A DNA stretch of 64,000 bases from Castanea sativa (GCF_040712315.1 NC_134023.1:14021442-14085441); one strand, 5' to 3'; shown: positions 1-11,246, counted from the stretch's first letter. A program made the numbers and translations. The notes: generated from the letters alone by a model not told the origin.

Positions 1-405
1 GAAAACAACAAAGTACAAATCTCAAATCATACTATTATCTTCACAAACCTTAGCCGTGTCTGTGTTAAGAGTTTGGCTCTAGCTGGGTAAGATGCATAGA
101 ATTGGTCCGCTCAAGAAAAAAAAAATTTATTCCGTTTAATGGAGATATATTCCATTATTTTAGGTGATAATTTAGGTTTTTTTTAAGTATAGTGGTTGTA
201 TAGCACCAAACAACTAAATAAAATTAGAAAATATAAATTATCAATGTTTGAGTTTAAAAGTTGGATTTGTTAGAGAGATAAAGTTTCACTCATTGTTAAG
301 TTTGGATTAAACAAAAATAATTTTATTTAAATAAAATGATAATTTTATTTAAATATTGGCTGACATGAAAAATTGTGAGAGTTTTAGAGGTTTCGGTTAT
401 ATATA

Positions 406-456
<51 letters not shown>

Positions 457-458
457 GA
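1..458 (-). mobile_element. Helitron 5' end (non-autonomous, cut by window edge)
   Basis: Read on the minus strand, the element starts with TC (bases 458-457) after an A, as Helitrons do, then an AT tract and a stretch around 362-397 that reads, in reverse, AACCGAAACCTCTAAAACTC. The inner part (about 235-360) is clearly similar to stretches near 25080-25270 and 44700-44845, which sit in two other Helitron-like elements here. The 3' hairpin and CTAG end are not in the window, so the element continues to the left. No coding sequence is seen. Family and strand are inferred from the terminus and the internal similarity. Confidence 0.55.
398..455. repeat. (AT)n microsatellite
   Basis: Almost uninterrupted AT dinucleotides just inside the Helitron 5' terminus. 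Confidence 0.9.
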
Positions 459-659
459 TTATTTCTAAAAGCAAAAATAAAAATGGTCAATTTCTCATTT
501 ATTATTGGTTTAATTATTTCTAAAGGCAAAAAATAAGATTTGAAAAGTTAGGGTCTGTTTGGTTTTTTTTTAATCACTCATCACTCCTCACTCAATTTCT
601 ATCACTCATCACTCATCACTCATCACTTAAAATACCCCAACTCCCTACACTCCACCCGT

Positions 660-1027
660 TTGGCACCATCACCCAACTTATTATCACCCAATATTTTTCA
701 ACTATTTTGTGAGCCCATACCTGTCACTTGGTTAGAGCAAAGCTGTTTTGTTACCCGCGAAAGGTTTTCATCCCCATCTTTTTCTCTTTTCTCATTTCCC
801 CTTCCCCCTTCAGCCTTGTCACTCTCCCAAAGCACAAACTCGAACCCATAAAAATTTCTCAAGCTCCCTCGCCTTGTCAGGACCGTCACCAGTGAACAAC
901 ACCCATCTCTCCGACGTGTACCGGCGGCGCTATTTCTTCCGTCATGACCTAGCGGTGCCGACGAGCATAAAGAAACGTGACCCATTTCCCCATTTTGTCA
1001 CGGACGATCTCCACGGACCCAATCAGG
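660..1027 (+). other. Possible exon-like block near Harbinger left end
   Basis: A less AT-rich stretch inside the Harbinger element. One frame is open from 748 to 1176 and would encode a Ser/Pro/Arg-rich peptide. A plausible 5' splice site (CAG followed by GTGCTA) lies after 1027. It is on the same strand as the GRF zinc-finger remnant downstream and could be its leader or first exon, or a captured gene fragment. No domain is recognised. Confidence 0.2.
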
Positions 1028-2754
1028 TGCTACCTCATCCCTTTTTGTATACTCTCAGCTTGTTTCTTTATCTGATTTGTGTGTTTGGCATTTGGGTTTT
1101 GAGAAAACTGTTAGATTTTAGCACTATCTTTGCTTTACCTTTGTTTTTCCCTGTTGTTTGGTTAGTGAGAAAATAATAAAGGAGAAGTTTTTTTGGTTTG
1201 TTTTGTGTTTATATGATGTTATTATGCTTACCCTTTCAAATAGATGGCTTGGAGGCTTTGAAACCCATAAAAGATTTTCTGGATTGTTTACATTGTGTTC
1301 GAATTTTTATTTGCTGAAGTAATATTACCCTGAAAATACCCCAATCCTGTTTGGTGCTTTTCTATTATACATGAAAAAACTTTTTACGAAGAACACAATG
1401 GTTTAAGGTCCTTGATTTATGTGCTGTGATTGTGTGTATTGGAGTATAGTGTGGTTCTGTGTGTATTGGAGTATGGAGTTAGCTTTTTTTTTTTTTTTTT
1501 GTATAAACTTGTCTAAAATTCCCCTGAGATATACAGTTTGAAGTATATGATAGAGGATTTAACACGAAAACAGACTATCAACAGCATCCCCTGTGTCTTA
1601 CAACCTTGTTTTGAACCAGCATTCTTTAAAGCACTTATGAGGCATCTTGATTATATCTAATGGCATGATGATAAATTTTTGTTGCTAATTTCTTAAAGAG
1701 GAAGCCGAGAACAATGAAAACTGAAGGAGGATGAATCTATGATGCATTTACATTGTGAATATCTTTAGATTCAAGTCCACATGTTAAAAAAAAAGTCTTT
1801 GGAGTTTGGATTCAAGCTTTGAAATTAAAAGCTTCTTCTATTTGTTTTTTCATTCAGCTAGATATTTTGATGGTTTATTGGCATGTGAGATGTGTTTGGA
1901 TTCAAGCCTTGAAGACTGAATTCTAGAATTAATAGAGGAAATGGATTTGCACTTGCACCTAAACTGTTTATTTCTCTGCATAATTAGTTGTTATCTTCCA
2001 GTAACACAGACTTGGTACCCTACTAGTATTATGCCTTTTTCTTTATTTTTTAGTTTATTTTTTTCTCCTTCTGAGCACCATATACATGGATTTGGAATAT
2101 GTGTATACAATCATCTAATGGTGAGCATACTCTTTGAATTGGGCTGAAGTTTTAGTCATCCCTAAGACTCTTTGAATTGTAGAAATACTCTTTTCTTTAC
2201 CTAATGTTATCACAGAACTATTTGGTTGTAAATTGTAATGTATTTTTTAAAGTAAGCATTAATGATTATAAATTTAAAATTTCTTGGTGTTGATGATTTG
2301 TATTGCATGCGAACCGGCACTATAACAAGTATAAACATATATGTTTAACAAATTTAACATTCCTGTCTTGTCCCCTGTGTCTAAAAATTCAATAGTCACC
2401 ATACCAAAGATAAAAGGTTCAGGTCATGATATGCCACCCTTGTCCATTTCCAAAAATCATAGTAGATATTGATCACTCTTGCTGGTTGCACAGTTTGGCA
2501 AATTTAGATCTTATTTAGGAGTTGGTGTGCCTGACTAGAGAGAGTATCTTCACTAACCAGCATTTTTCTGTTTGCTTTTGTTTGTTTCCTTTATCCTTTC
2601 TTGCAATGCTTTCTGCAGCATTACATAAGGGTTGTAAATTGCAATTATCACGTTGGAGAGCATGGTAGATTATTGAAAATTGACAACTTAGAGCGTTGTT
2701 CAACCCCCTTGGTACCTCTCTCTTGTTTCTAGTTTTCTATTTCTTTCTCATTCA
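1028..2754. other. Non-coding Harbinger interior
   Basis: AT-rich sequence with short poly-T runs (about 1486-1500) and no convincing coding frame. It could be intronic if the block before it and the GRF remnant belong to one transcription unit. Confidence 0.4.
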
Positions 2755-2866
2755 GTCAATGAGTTCTGGCTAATGGCACCTCCTCCTCCCATGAGAGCGA
2801 GTGGAGGATGAGATTGCGGGTTCCAAACCCTTCAAGGGCATGTGTACCTTATCAATAAAAAAAATA
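2755..2866 (+). mobile_element. tRNA-derived SINE with 11-bp target duplication
   Basis: A 112-bp unit flanked by the direct repeat TTTCTCATTCA (2744-2754 and 2867-2877). It contains an A-box-like TGGCTAATGG (2767-2776) and a B-box-like GGGTTCCAAACCC (2818-2830), the two internal parts of a Pol III promoter at about the usual spacing, and it ends in a short A-rich tail. These are the features of plant SINEs. It is nested in the Harbinger element. Confidence 0.8.
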
Positions 2867-2877
2867 TTTCTCATTCA

Positions 2878-3530
2878 TCTTCTACTTGCCTCATTAATCT
2901 TTTTTCTTCTCTCTTTACTTTTCTCTGATTGATCTAAAGATTATGACTAAAAAAAGGGTCTATAGATGAAATGAAATTAGACTTGTGAACATATCTATTA
3001 GTCTATTAAATCTCAAACCTAATTCTCAATACTTTCTGCGTTTAAACTCCAACCAACCCATAATTTCTACATCAAACCAAAACCCAATTTCCAATTAATT
3101 AAAGCTGAAAGTCAGCCACTGTCAGACATCAGTTACTGAAGCACAAGAATGTTCTGCTAGTCATGTATTCTTTGTCAAATGTAAAAAAATGGACTTCAGG
3201 CATGTTCTGCTAATCATTTATCCTTTATCAAATGATCCAGACCACATGCTTCAGTATAAGAGAATGGAGCTTTAAGCGTAAAGTTCAACATCAGATGCAA
3301 GTAGCTAAGAACTTGAGTTATCAAACACAACATGATTTTTAAGGGCACAACAACAACAGCAATGACTAAGCTTTTGTCCAAAATCTAAGGGCACAACACT
3401 AACACACACACACACACAAAACCCCTGTTTATACCTGAATTGATCCACAGAAATTTTATTGAGCACCTTGTCTTGACCAATGGATGACACATCTATTCTT
3501 TTCTTTTTTGTTATACTCTTCAACAATGGA
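2878..3530. other. Non-coding Harbinger interior
   Basis: No coding frame or RNA gene recognised. A short internal repeat with GAATGTTCTGCTAGTCAT near 3150 and CATGTTCTGCTAATCAT near 3200, each followed by TCAAATG, suggests a small tandem duplication. A (CA)n run lies at about 3402-3418. Confidence 0.4.
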
Positions 3531-4350
3531 ATGTCTTTTGCCACTACTTATGAGTCAACTTCTTGCGGCCAAATGTGTGATATGGATCGATGTGTGGAAA
3601 GGACCTCTCTATCTATCTGTAATTTTGGTAGGCGGTTTTATGGATGTCAGCATTGGTCGCCGGTTAGTATTTCGTGATTATTTTGATTTTTTTTTTTTCT
3701 GATTTTTCTAATTATTATCATGAAGACTGTTATAGCTTTTATATATTATATTCATTCTTTACCACCATGCAAAACATTGGTTCTTCTAGTGTCTTTTATT
3801 TGTGAAGGGGATGAAGTTGCAATACCTTTGAGTGTCCATATACTTTTCTTCTTTGAATTTGGAATTTTGCTCCTCATTTCAATTGCCTCTTTTTTAAAAG
3901 AAAAAAAGAAAAGAAAATGGTTAATTAAGAAAATTTCACTCTTTGGTTTTCTTGCTGTCTGTAGAAGTGTTTGTCTACTTACTCTCTAGCTTAAAAGATA
4001 GTGTTGTTATGTATTTGCCTTGTCATTTTCTTTGCTGACCATCATATATATGCCTTCATTGTTGTATGTAGGACTCTGATCAGGCATGTATGTTCTTCAA
4101 ATGGATGGACAAGAACACATGCCCACATGGCCGTGCAACGGCACCACTTGTCCATGAAAGGTTTACGAGATATAAGGCTGAGGCACCGGCTGCAAGAAAC
4201 GAAAGGGATGAGGCTCATGCAAGGTAAGCAGAAGCATGGGACGTTCTTAGGATATCAAAGCGCAAGGTTGAAAAAACACAGCTCGCACTCCGGATTGCTG
4301 AAGACAAGGTCTACAAGTATAGGCTAGCTTTACTTTGTCTTAGACTGTAG
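3531..4350 (+). pseudogene. GRF-type zinc-finger protein remnant (At4g04775-like family)
   Basis: Two exons can be joined in phase. Exon 1 ends at 3662 before GTTAGT; exon 2 starts at 4072 after GTATGTAG and runs 93 codons to TAG at 4348-4350. The joined reading shows NFGRRFYGC in exon 1 and CMFFKWMDKNTC in exon 2, the N-x-GR-x-F-x2-C ... C-x-FF-x-W pattern of GRF zinc fingers, followed by a charged helical tail likely to form a coiled coil. An in-frame TAA at 4225-4227 breaks the tail. It overlaps a good splice donor (AG/GTAAGC), but the tail homology seems to continue straight through, so a nonsense change is more likely. The start codon is uncertain. It lies opposite in strand to the Harbinger genes, so it is probably a captured host gene. 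Function unknown. Confidence 0.6.
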
Positions 4351-4937
4351 TTAGGGTTTATTTTGTATTCTCTATTGTTTTTGGGGGCCATGACCCATTT
4401 ACGGTCACGTGTGTTATGTACATTAATGATTACTGTTTTGAGTTCCTATATATTTTATAAGGTGATTTAACACACGGGTTGAAGTGTGTTCTGTACATTA
4501 CTGGTCACGTGTGTTAGCATTTCTTTTTTTTTTTTGATGGTGAACTACTTTATGCATCTCATAGCATGCACTCAAGTAATGTGAAATTTCCTTATAGTAG
4601 TGGCAATATTTTTTGATGTTTGATGGTCCAAAAATAGTTTTTATAGTAATGACAATAGGTGTGAACACATGCTGTGGGTATACCATGGTCCAAAAACATT
4701 TCTTATAATAATTGATACATTCGAATTATGTTACATAATTATGGCAAGAACATATCTACACAATTTCATGTCATTCCAAAATAGTGTGTTTTGTACAAGT
4801 TTAACTAAGTTCTACCTCTACCTACGTGAAGAAATATTTCCTTGACCCTACAGTAGTTCCAAAAACAATTACGTTGCAAAGCCATAGCATCTAAATTGCA
4901 GCGAAGTAAATGATCAATTGCCACGGCCAACATATAA
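4351..4937. other. Non-coding spacer between GRF remnant and transposase
   Basis: AT-rich, with a few short repeated phrases such as GTGTGTT/CTGTACATTA near 4410-4500. It would hold the 3' ends of two converging genes (GRF remnant on plus, transposase on minus). No polyadenylation signal is assigned. Confidence 0.35.
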
Positions 4938-6495
4938 TCATCTCACATTGCCATGGGCAACATAATCGTCCCACATTGCGTCAGTAATATTGTCCCGAAA
5001 TTGGCCCATCGCTCTCTTCGATGCACTTGACATTTCTAGTACATGCCTTTGGGTTATTGAGCTTGTTGATGGTCCAGCATCGCCATTGCCTTCGTTATTG
5101 GTCGCACTACCTTCGCCAACACTCTCCCCTATTGTTCTGAACAATTCATCACTCCAATTGTTCATGCGTATGAAATTGTGTAGAGTACAACACACAACAA
5201 TGACATAACGCTGCCTAATTGGCTTGAAGTTTAGCATTAAATTCAGAATGGGGAAACGGGCCTTCAGCGTGCCAAAAGACCGCTCAATAACCATCCGCAA
5301 GGACGAGTGCCTGTAGTTGTACAACTCTTTCTTCAATGTTATCCGTCTACCGCTTGAGCGGGATTCCTGAGCATGGTACCTAGTTGACTTGTGAGGAGGG
5401 GAGAAAACTAGTGCCAATTGGTAGGCCCAAATCCACCAAGTAGTACGACCCTACACACACACACAATCAGCCAGTATGCAATTAAGTTGTTCATAAACAT
5501 ACTACTTACAATGGAGGATAAATAACTTTAGTTAAGGTTACAGTAATGGATAGTACCTGTTGGTGGCCATAGGAATCCATGCTTCTGGTCATTGATCGCT
5601 TCCTCGAAAACCCTTGAGTCATTCGCACTGCCCTCCCACCCAGCATGGACATATGTGAACTGCATGTCCATGTTACACACACACACAGAGCACATTAGTT
5701 GTTATAAGGCTCTTGCGGTCCCTATGTGCTTGAGTCTCATTTGCGGGAGGTCGGGCAATCACGTGCATTCCATCAATTGCTCCTACACATCTCTACACAC
5801 TCAAGTTTTAATTAATCTTAGCAAGCACACATCAAATATCATGTTATTTTACTGTTATGCGAAGTTAGTTAAGTAAGGGAATGTTTTGTATCTCAAACTA
5901 TGACCAGTACTTGTTCACTTGAAGATGTTCGGGGAGGCTTGTGACATTCTGATCAGGTTTAATTAGATGTTTCGCGTATGCGTGGACAGCCCGCAACGCC
6001 CGACGAAAATGCCAGCACACGGTTTCTGTTGAGTGCTGAAACCTGTCTGCAACACATCTATAACGGGTGTTGTGTCCAAGTATGAACAATAACATGGCCA
6101 CAGCTTGAGTGGTATTCACCCCCACCTTGTCCGTCCCTCAAGTAACCATGTCGAGCCAACTCGTCTACTAAATGTAACAGCAACTCAGGTGTCATGCAGA
6201 ACATCTCAAAACACTTAGCTAGATTACCTTCAGTGACCTCGTCCATATACCCCTTGCCGGTCAACGTACTTGTTCACATTGGTTGTTTATCATAATGCCG
6301 CTGCACGTACGCATACATCTCCCCAACTATAGGATTCACTAAATTAAACTCTGCTTCTTCTTCATGTTTGAACTCTGAATCGGTCAAGTCATCATCATTA
6401 TCTTCACAAACATTGCTGGAACCAACGTCGTTGAAGTATGCATCATCAGAGTCATACTCTTGGAACGCATGTGACTAGTCATTTTCGGATGCCAT
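4938..6495 (-). pseudogene. PIF/Harbinger transposase (HARBI1-like DDE), decayed
   Basis: Read on the minus strand from ATG at 6495: an acidic N-terminus with a premature TAG, a helical region (MTPELLLHLVDELARHGYLRD near 6210-6150), a frameshift near 6125, then VADRFQHSTETV (about 6060-6020). The catalytic core follows: GAIDGMHV with the first Asp near 5768, a Gly-Trp-Glu-Gly-Ser-Ala-Asn-Asp-Ser-Arg motif with the second Asp near 5620, and VIERSFGTLKARFPIL with the catalytic Glu near 5285. An intron probably spans about 5556-5433 (CAACAG/GTACTA to GTGTAG). Further frameshifts occur near 5655 and 5390. The C-terminus resembles family ends. The intact protein would cut and paste the element at TTA-type sites. 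Several breaks make it non-functional. Confidence 0.85.
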
Positions 6496-6920
6496 AAGCG
6501 ACCTTCACATTAGCACAAACACACTATTAAGGTAGGTTACGTAAAGAGAGATATAAATGGACATATGTTATTCTTAACACTCTACACCTCAGCCTGTAAT
6601 CCAACAAAGTGATGAGACCATCAACATAGGAAATAGAAACCTATCAAATAGTCCTACTAATAACATCAACCATAGATTATAATAAGACAATGAAAAATAA
6701 TTAAAACAAGTAAATAGCATAATATAAACGTATAATATAAACACCTAATTTAACAGTCACCATTATAAACGTATAAAAATCAACGAACTCAAAATCCAAA
6801 TCCATAACATAATATAACACAAACCATACAAACATCCCAAGTTCGTAAATAACATAAACCTCAGCATTATCCATACGAAACATCTCACAAGTAAATAGAA
6901 CAACCCAAATCCATAGTATG
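6496..6920. other. Harbinger interior between transposase and Copia insertion
   Basis: AT-rich, no coding sequence recognised. It would contain the promoter or leader of the transposase gene. A short repeat (ATAATATAAACGTATAATATAAAC) lies near 6720. Confidence 0.35.
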
Positions 6921-7112
6921 TGTTAGAAATACTAAATTGAATAGTATTGTATTTCTCACCTAAAGAATATACATAAGTGCCTTTATATAGGAGGCATATG
7001 AGTGCAGTACAAGTAAATATGAGTGTAGTACAAGTAAGAGTGCTATACAAGTAAGAGTACTAAACAAGTAAACTAGTTGGGCCTAAAGCCCACAACACTA
7101 TATATGTTAACA
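6921..7112 (-). repeat. Copia 3' LTR (192 bp)
   Basis: It differs from the 5' LTR by four visible substitutions and one 17-bp indel (TATACAAGTAAGAGTAC present only here), so the insertion is fairly recent compared with the surrounding Harbinger. A TATA-like run occurs in the centre, read on the minus strand. Confidence 0.92.
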
Positions 7113-7125
7113 GCCCCCCTCAAAC

Positions 7126-8826
7126 TCAAGGTGGATGTGAGACTAGCTTGAGGTTGTCAACCAAAGTACGAAGGCGTCCCTTAGGATGTGACTTGGTGAA
7201 GATATCTGCAAGTTGATCTGTAAAGGAAACTGAGATTAGCTTGAGAGCACCATGGACAAGATGATAACAGATAAAATGACAATCGATCTTGATGTGTTTA
7301 GTCCGTTCATGGAAGACATCATTATGAGCAATATGAATGGCACTCTTGTTGTCACAATAAAGAGGAGTAGCAGAGGATGTCGACACACCTAAGTCTTTGA
7401 GAAGCCATCGTAGCCAAAGAAGCTCAGATGTGGTATCAGCAAGGGCACGATATTCTGCTTCAGTACTAGAACGGGCCACATGAGTTTGTTTCTTGCTTCG
7501 CCAAGAAATCAGAGAAGAACCAAGAAGACAGCAATAACCAATGGTGGATCTGCAATCAATGGGATCTCCTGCCCAATCAGCATCAGAAAATGCACAGAGA
7601 ACAAGAGGAGACCGAGCAGAGTAGAAAAGACCATGGAAGAGAGTGCCTTTTAGGTACCGAAGAATGTGCAGAACAGCAGCATAGTGAGTCGATTGTGGAG
7701 CAGACAGATATTGGCTCACCTGGTGAACAGCATAGGAAATGTCTGAACGAGTAATAGTGAGATAAACTAGGTTGCCAACTAAGCGTTTGTAAAGAGAGGG
7801 ATTAGACAATAGTTTCCCCCCTGAGGGAGTCAGATGCGCATTAAGCTCGACTGGAGTGTCAACAGTCTTGCTATCAGTGAGTCCAGCTCTAAACAAGAGT
7901 TCGGAGGCATACTTGGCTTGAGTAATGTAAAGTCTATCTGTAGAATGAGTGATTTCAAGACCCAAGAAGTAGCTGAGATGTCCAAGATCTTTCATCTCAA
8001 ACTGCTGACTGAGAAAATCCTTGAGTTCTTGAATGCCACTGAGGTCATCACCAGTTATGATCATATCATCCACATATAGGAGAAGTAAAATAGTGCCTTT
8101 GTCAGTGCGACGAAGAAATAAGACAGAATCATAATGACTGGCCATGTAACCCAAACGAGAGATGGTAGAGCTGAACTTGGCAAACTAAGCACGTGGAGCT
8201 TGTTTAAGGCCATAAAGTGCACGTCGAAGGTGACAAACCTTGTTTGATTCAACAGAGAGACCAGGAGGAGGTTGCATATAAACTTCTTCACTCAAATCCC
8301 CATTAAGGAATGCATTTTTGACATCCATCTGGAAAAGATCCCATTTACTGGCAGCAGCAACAGCTAAGAGGGCACGAACAGATGAGATACGAGCAACCGG
8401 AGCAAAGGTCTCTTCATAATCAATCCCATACTCCTGTGTAAAACCTTTTGCAACAAGACGAGCTTTGTAGCGCTCAATGGACCCATCAGAGCGAGTCTTA
8501 ATCTTGTAGATCCACTTACAACCAACCACAGATTTCCCAGGGGGGAGAGTGACCAAGTCCCAAGTATGGTTTTTAGATAATGCATCAAGTTCCTCTTTCA
8601 TTGCAATCTGCCATAAAGGGTCAGTGGAAGCCTCACGATAGGTGTGAGGCTCATGCAATGTAGTAAGGGTAGTGTAACAATGATAGTCAAGTAAATGTGC
8701 AGGAATGGACCTTACCCGAGTTGAGTGACGAGGTGGAATGTCTTGTACATGATCTTCAGGTAGAGCAGGAGCAGGGGAACCAAGATCAAGGTTGGGTAGC
8801 TCATCTTCGACCTGTTCATCTTCCAC
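7126..8826 (-). pseudogene. Copia reverse transcriptase and RNase H
   Basis: On the minus strand from 8826: an acidic linker, then the Copia RT start ([18 protein letters not shown] near 8605-8555), GCKWIYKIK, and [14 protein letters not shown] at about 8185-8187 stops the frame, which resumes to give YVDDMIITG (about 8075-8050), the RT active site. RNase H follows with SDADWAGD, STEAEYRA and CDNKSAIHIA (about 7345-7320), ending near 7126 beside the polypurine tract. Apart from the stop, both domains read through, so decay is light. The intact enzyme copies element RNA to DNA in virus-like particles. Confidence 0.88.
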
Positions 8827-9785
8827 CTGTTCATTAAAAGAGGAACTAGGAAAGGGATCAAGGATTTCTGGTGGTTGGACAGAGAAGTTAATAGGAGAAT
8901 CAGGAGCAGCTACAAGAGGATCAGGATCAGCTATAGGAGGGTCAGGAGCAGCTACAGAAGGAATTTGCGTCTCATCTAGAAATAGATCTAAGATAGAAGA
9001 GAAAGATAAAGAAGTACGGAAGTGAGAGAGCTCAACAAAGAGGCGATGTTCCCAAAAGACAACATTGCGGGAGACACGAAGACGATGAGAAATAAGATCA
9101 TAACACCGATACCCCTTTTGAGTTTCGCCATAACCAAGAAAACAACAAAGTCTTGACCTAGGCTCAAGTTTATTATGCTCATGTGGCTGAAGAAGAACGA
9201 AACAAGCAGAGCCGAATGAGCGTAGGTGGTGATAGTCTGGAGGTGACCCAAAAAGGCGCTCATATGGAGTTTGATTTTGGATGACAGGACTGAGAATGCG
9301 ATTAATAGTATGAACAGCATGAAGAGCAGCTTCGCCCCAAAAAGGAGCAGGAACTTTGGCAGAGAGAAGAAGAGCATGAACAGTGTCAAGAATATGACGA
9401 AGTTTTCGTTCGGCTTTACCATTTTGCTAAGAGGTACCTGGACAAGTTAGTTGATGAACAGTACCATAGGAATGCAACATAGCTTGGAACGCATATTGAG
9501 TGTACTCAAGAGCATTATCAGATCGAAAAATTTTGATACGTTTAGAAAATTGAGTTTCAACCATTTTTGCAAAATTAGAATACACTTGCAATAATTCAGA
9601 ACGATGTTTCATATTAAAGATCCAGCTATAGCGAGAGTAATCATCAACAAAGACAACAAAATATCGAGATCCACCAATACTAGAGACAGAGGAAGGTCCC
9701 CAAACATCAGAATGAATAAGGTCAAAGATATCAGTGGATATAGATTCACTAGAATTGAAAGGCAAAGCTGGTTGTTTTCCTAATT
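8827..9785 (-). pseudogene. Copia integrase, broken
   Basis: The core starts at 9765 with DLIHSDVWGP (first catalytic Asp) and reaches FRSDNALEYT (second Asp, about 9515). A stop or frameshift near 9427 separates it from a C-terminal part in another frame (8988-9422). The Glu-containing segment is therefore interrupted. From 9025 to 8827 a Gly/Ser/Pro-rich linker leads to RT. The intact domain inserts element DNA into the genome. Confidence 0.75.
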
Positions 9786-10630
9786 GACATGAAACACAAT
9801 CAAAATTTTCGTAGACATCGAACCTAGCAAACCTCTAGAAGCCAATTGTTGTACACGGGAAGAAGATGCGTGACCAAGTTGAGCATGCCAAAGAGCAAGA
9901 GAAGGAATAGAAGAAACCTGCCGAACAAGCCAATAGAAACAAGAGCAACAAGTGGAAGACGAAGGTTGTCCACGGGAAACATACGCCCAACTCTGGGACC
10001 GGTCCCTAACTCCTATCCCGTCCTTGGATCCTGCACAATACACCCAGAATAATCAAATATGATTCGATAACCCAACTCAGCTAATTGTCCCACAGAAAAA
10101 AAATTGTAAGAAAGGTTAGGAACATTAAAGACCCCAGAAACGGAGAGGTTGGAGGTTGAAACGGAACCTATATTATGACCAGACATTGTGGAACCATTTG
10201 CTGTGCGAATAGTAAGAGGGTGTGGTGCAGGTTTAAGTTCAGAAAATAAGGACGAGTGAGGTGTCATGTGATTGCAACAAGCAAAATCCATAAGCCAAGA
10301 GGAAGGAGACATACCGGACAAAACTGAGAGAGAAGAGGAATAAGATGCATTATCAACCATACGAATGACATTGGCGATGATGTTTTTAAGGTCATCTGTG
10401 GTCATGGTGAAAGTGCGACTTGAAGACTTAGACTGTGCAAAGACGGGAGCCATTGGTTGGACACTCTCAATGTTAGCAATAGTGGCAGAAGAACCTGAAC
10501 CAGCTGATTTGTTGCGCTGAAAACAAGTCTCAATATTATGGCCAAAACGTTTGCAAAAATTGCAAAAGCGTTTGCTAGATTGTCGGCGACGATTGTTGCA
10601 AAAGGAAGAAGACCTGTCCTTATTCTTCAT
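9786..10630 (-). pseudogene. Copia zinc knuckle, protease and pre-integrase region
   Basis: The open frame from 10630 to 10013 begins with a basic stretch and a CCHC knuckle CNFCKRFGHNIETC (CX2CX4HX4C). The region after it, including WLMDFACCNHMT (about 10295), corresponds to the aspartic protease site, where the usual DSGA is replaced by DFAC. It continues as FSVGQLAELGYRIIF. A frameshift near 10015 leads into LWHAQLGHASSSRVQQL (about 9925-9870), the HHCC pre-integrase motif. The changed protease site would abolish activity. Confidence 0.75.
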
Positions 10631-11058
10631 TTAGAAGCAAAATATGCAAAAATGGATTGTAAAAATGAAATCTACACGAAAAACTGGGTAAGGAGCACCT
10701 GGGCTGCAAAAAGTCAACTCTGCGAAAAAGTCAACGGTCAACAGAAGTTAATGGTCAGTGGTCAACGGTCAGTCAACGATGACGTGGCGGGTGATGTCAG
10801 CAGCGCGCTGGAAGGTGACGTCAGCGCTGACGTGGCAAGATGACGTGACTCAGGGCTGACGTCAGCAGGAACAGTGGTCTTTGCAGTGTTCGAACTCCCC
10901 AACAGTGGTTGCTACAGGTCCGGAACCTGAGGACGATGTCTGGAAGAATTGAAGGTTCAACGGCGAAAGGTTGTGGCAGTTGTTGTGACAGCGGAAGCAA
11001 TATTGAGAATGGAGTTACACCAATAAAGACAAGACTGCTAAGAAAAGGTTAGAGCAGT
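10631..11058 (-). other. Copia 5' leader; gag largely missing
   Basis: Only about 430 bp lie between the primer-binding site and the zinc-knuckle frame, where a Copia gag domain of several hundred residues is expected. No gag domain is seen. The stretch is GC-richer than its surroundings and holds a cluster of TGACGT and GTCAAC motifs. A deletion of the gag N-terminus, or replacement by other sequence, is inferred. Confidence 0.6.
10713..10864. promoter_or_regulatory. Cluster of TGACGT and W-box-like motifs in Copia leader
   Basis: Five TGACGT cores, two of them palindromic TGACGTCA, and five GTCAAC units (W-box TTGAC on the minus strand) occur within about 150 bp. TGACG is the core bound by TGA-type bZIP factors and TTGACC/T is the W-box bound by WRKY factors, both linked to defence responses. 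Whether they act here is not shown by sequence alone. Confidence 0.45.
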
Positions 11059-11071
11059 GGCTCTGATACCA
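11059..11071 (-). other. Copia primer-binding site (initiator Met tRNA)
   Basis: Minus-strand TGGTATCAGAGCC directly next to the 5' LTR is the standard plant Copia site for priming by initiator methionine tRNA. Confidence 0.92.
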
Positions 11072-11246
11072 TGTTAGAAATACTAAATTGAATAGTATTA
11101 TATTTCTCACCGAAAGAATATACATAAGTGCCTTTATATAGGAGGCATATGAGTGCAGTACAAGTAAATATGAGTGTAGTACAAGTAAGAGTGCTAAACA
11201 AGTAAACTAGTTGGGCTTAAAGCTCACAACACTATATATGTTAACA
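11072..11246 (-). repeat. Copia 5' LTR (175 bp)
   Basis: Begins and ends TG...CA and is bordered by GTATG at 11247-11251. It lacks 17 bp present in the other LTR. Confidence 0.92.

Larger units (their letters stand above)
6921..11246 (-). mobile_element. Copia LTR retrotransposon, gag-deficient, in Harbinger
   Basis: Short LTRs (6921-7112 and 11072-11246) start TG and end CA and are flanked by a perfect 5-bp duplication GTATG (6916-6920 and 11247-11251). The primer-binding site at 11059-11071, read on the minus strand, is TGGTATCAGAGCC, complementary to initiator Met tRNA. The polypurine tract (reverse of 7113-7130) is TTGAGTTTGAGGGGGGC. Order on the minus strand is zinc knuckle, GAG-pre-integrase, integrase, RT, RNase H, as in Copia. 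The region before the zinc knuckle is too short for a normal gag. It separates the Harbinger transposase from ORF1. Confidence 0.93.

Noticed and set aside
323..529. Open frame with Tyr-Ile repeats
   Set aside because: Translation of an (AT)n microsatellite.
7834..8079. Plus-strand frames across the first Copia pol
   Set aside because: Shadows of the minus-strand RT/RNase H, which carries all recognisable motifs.
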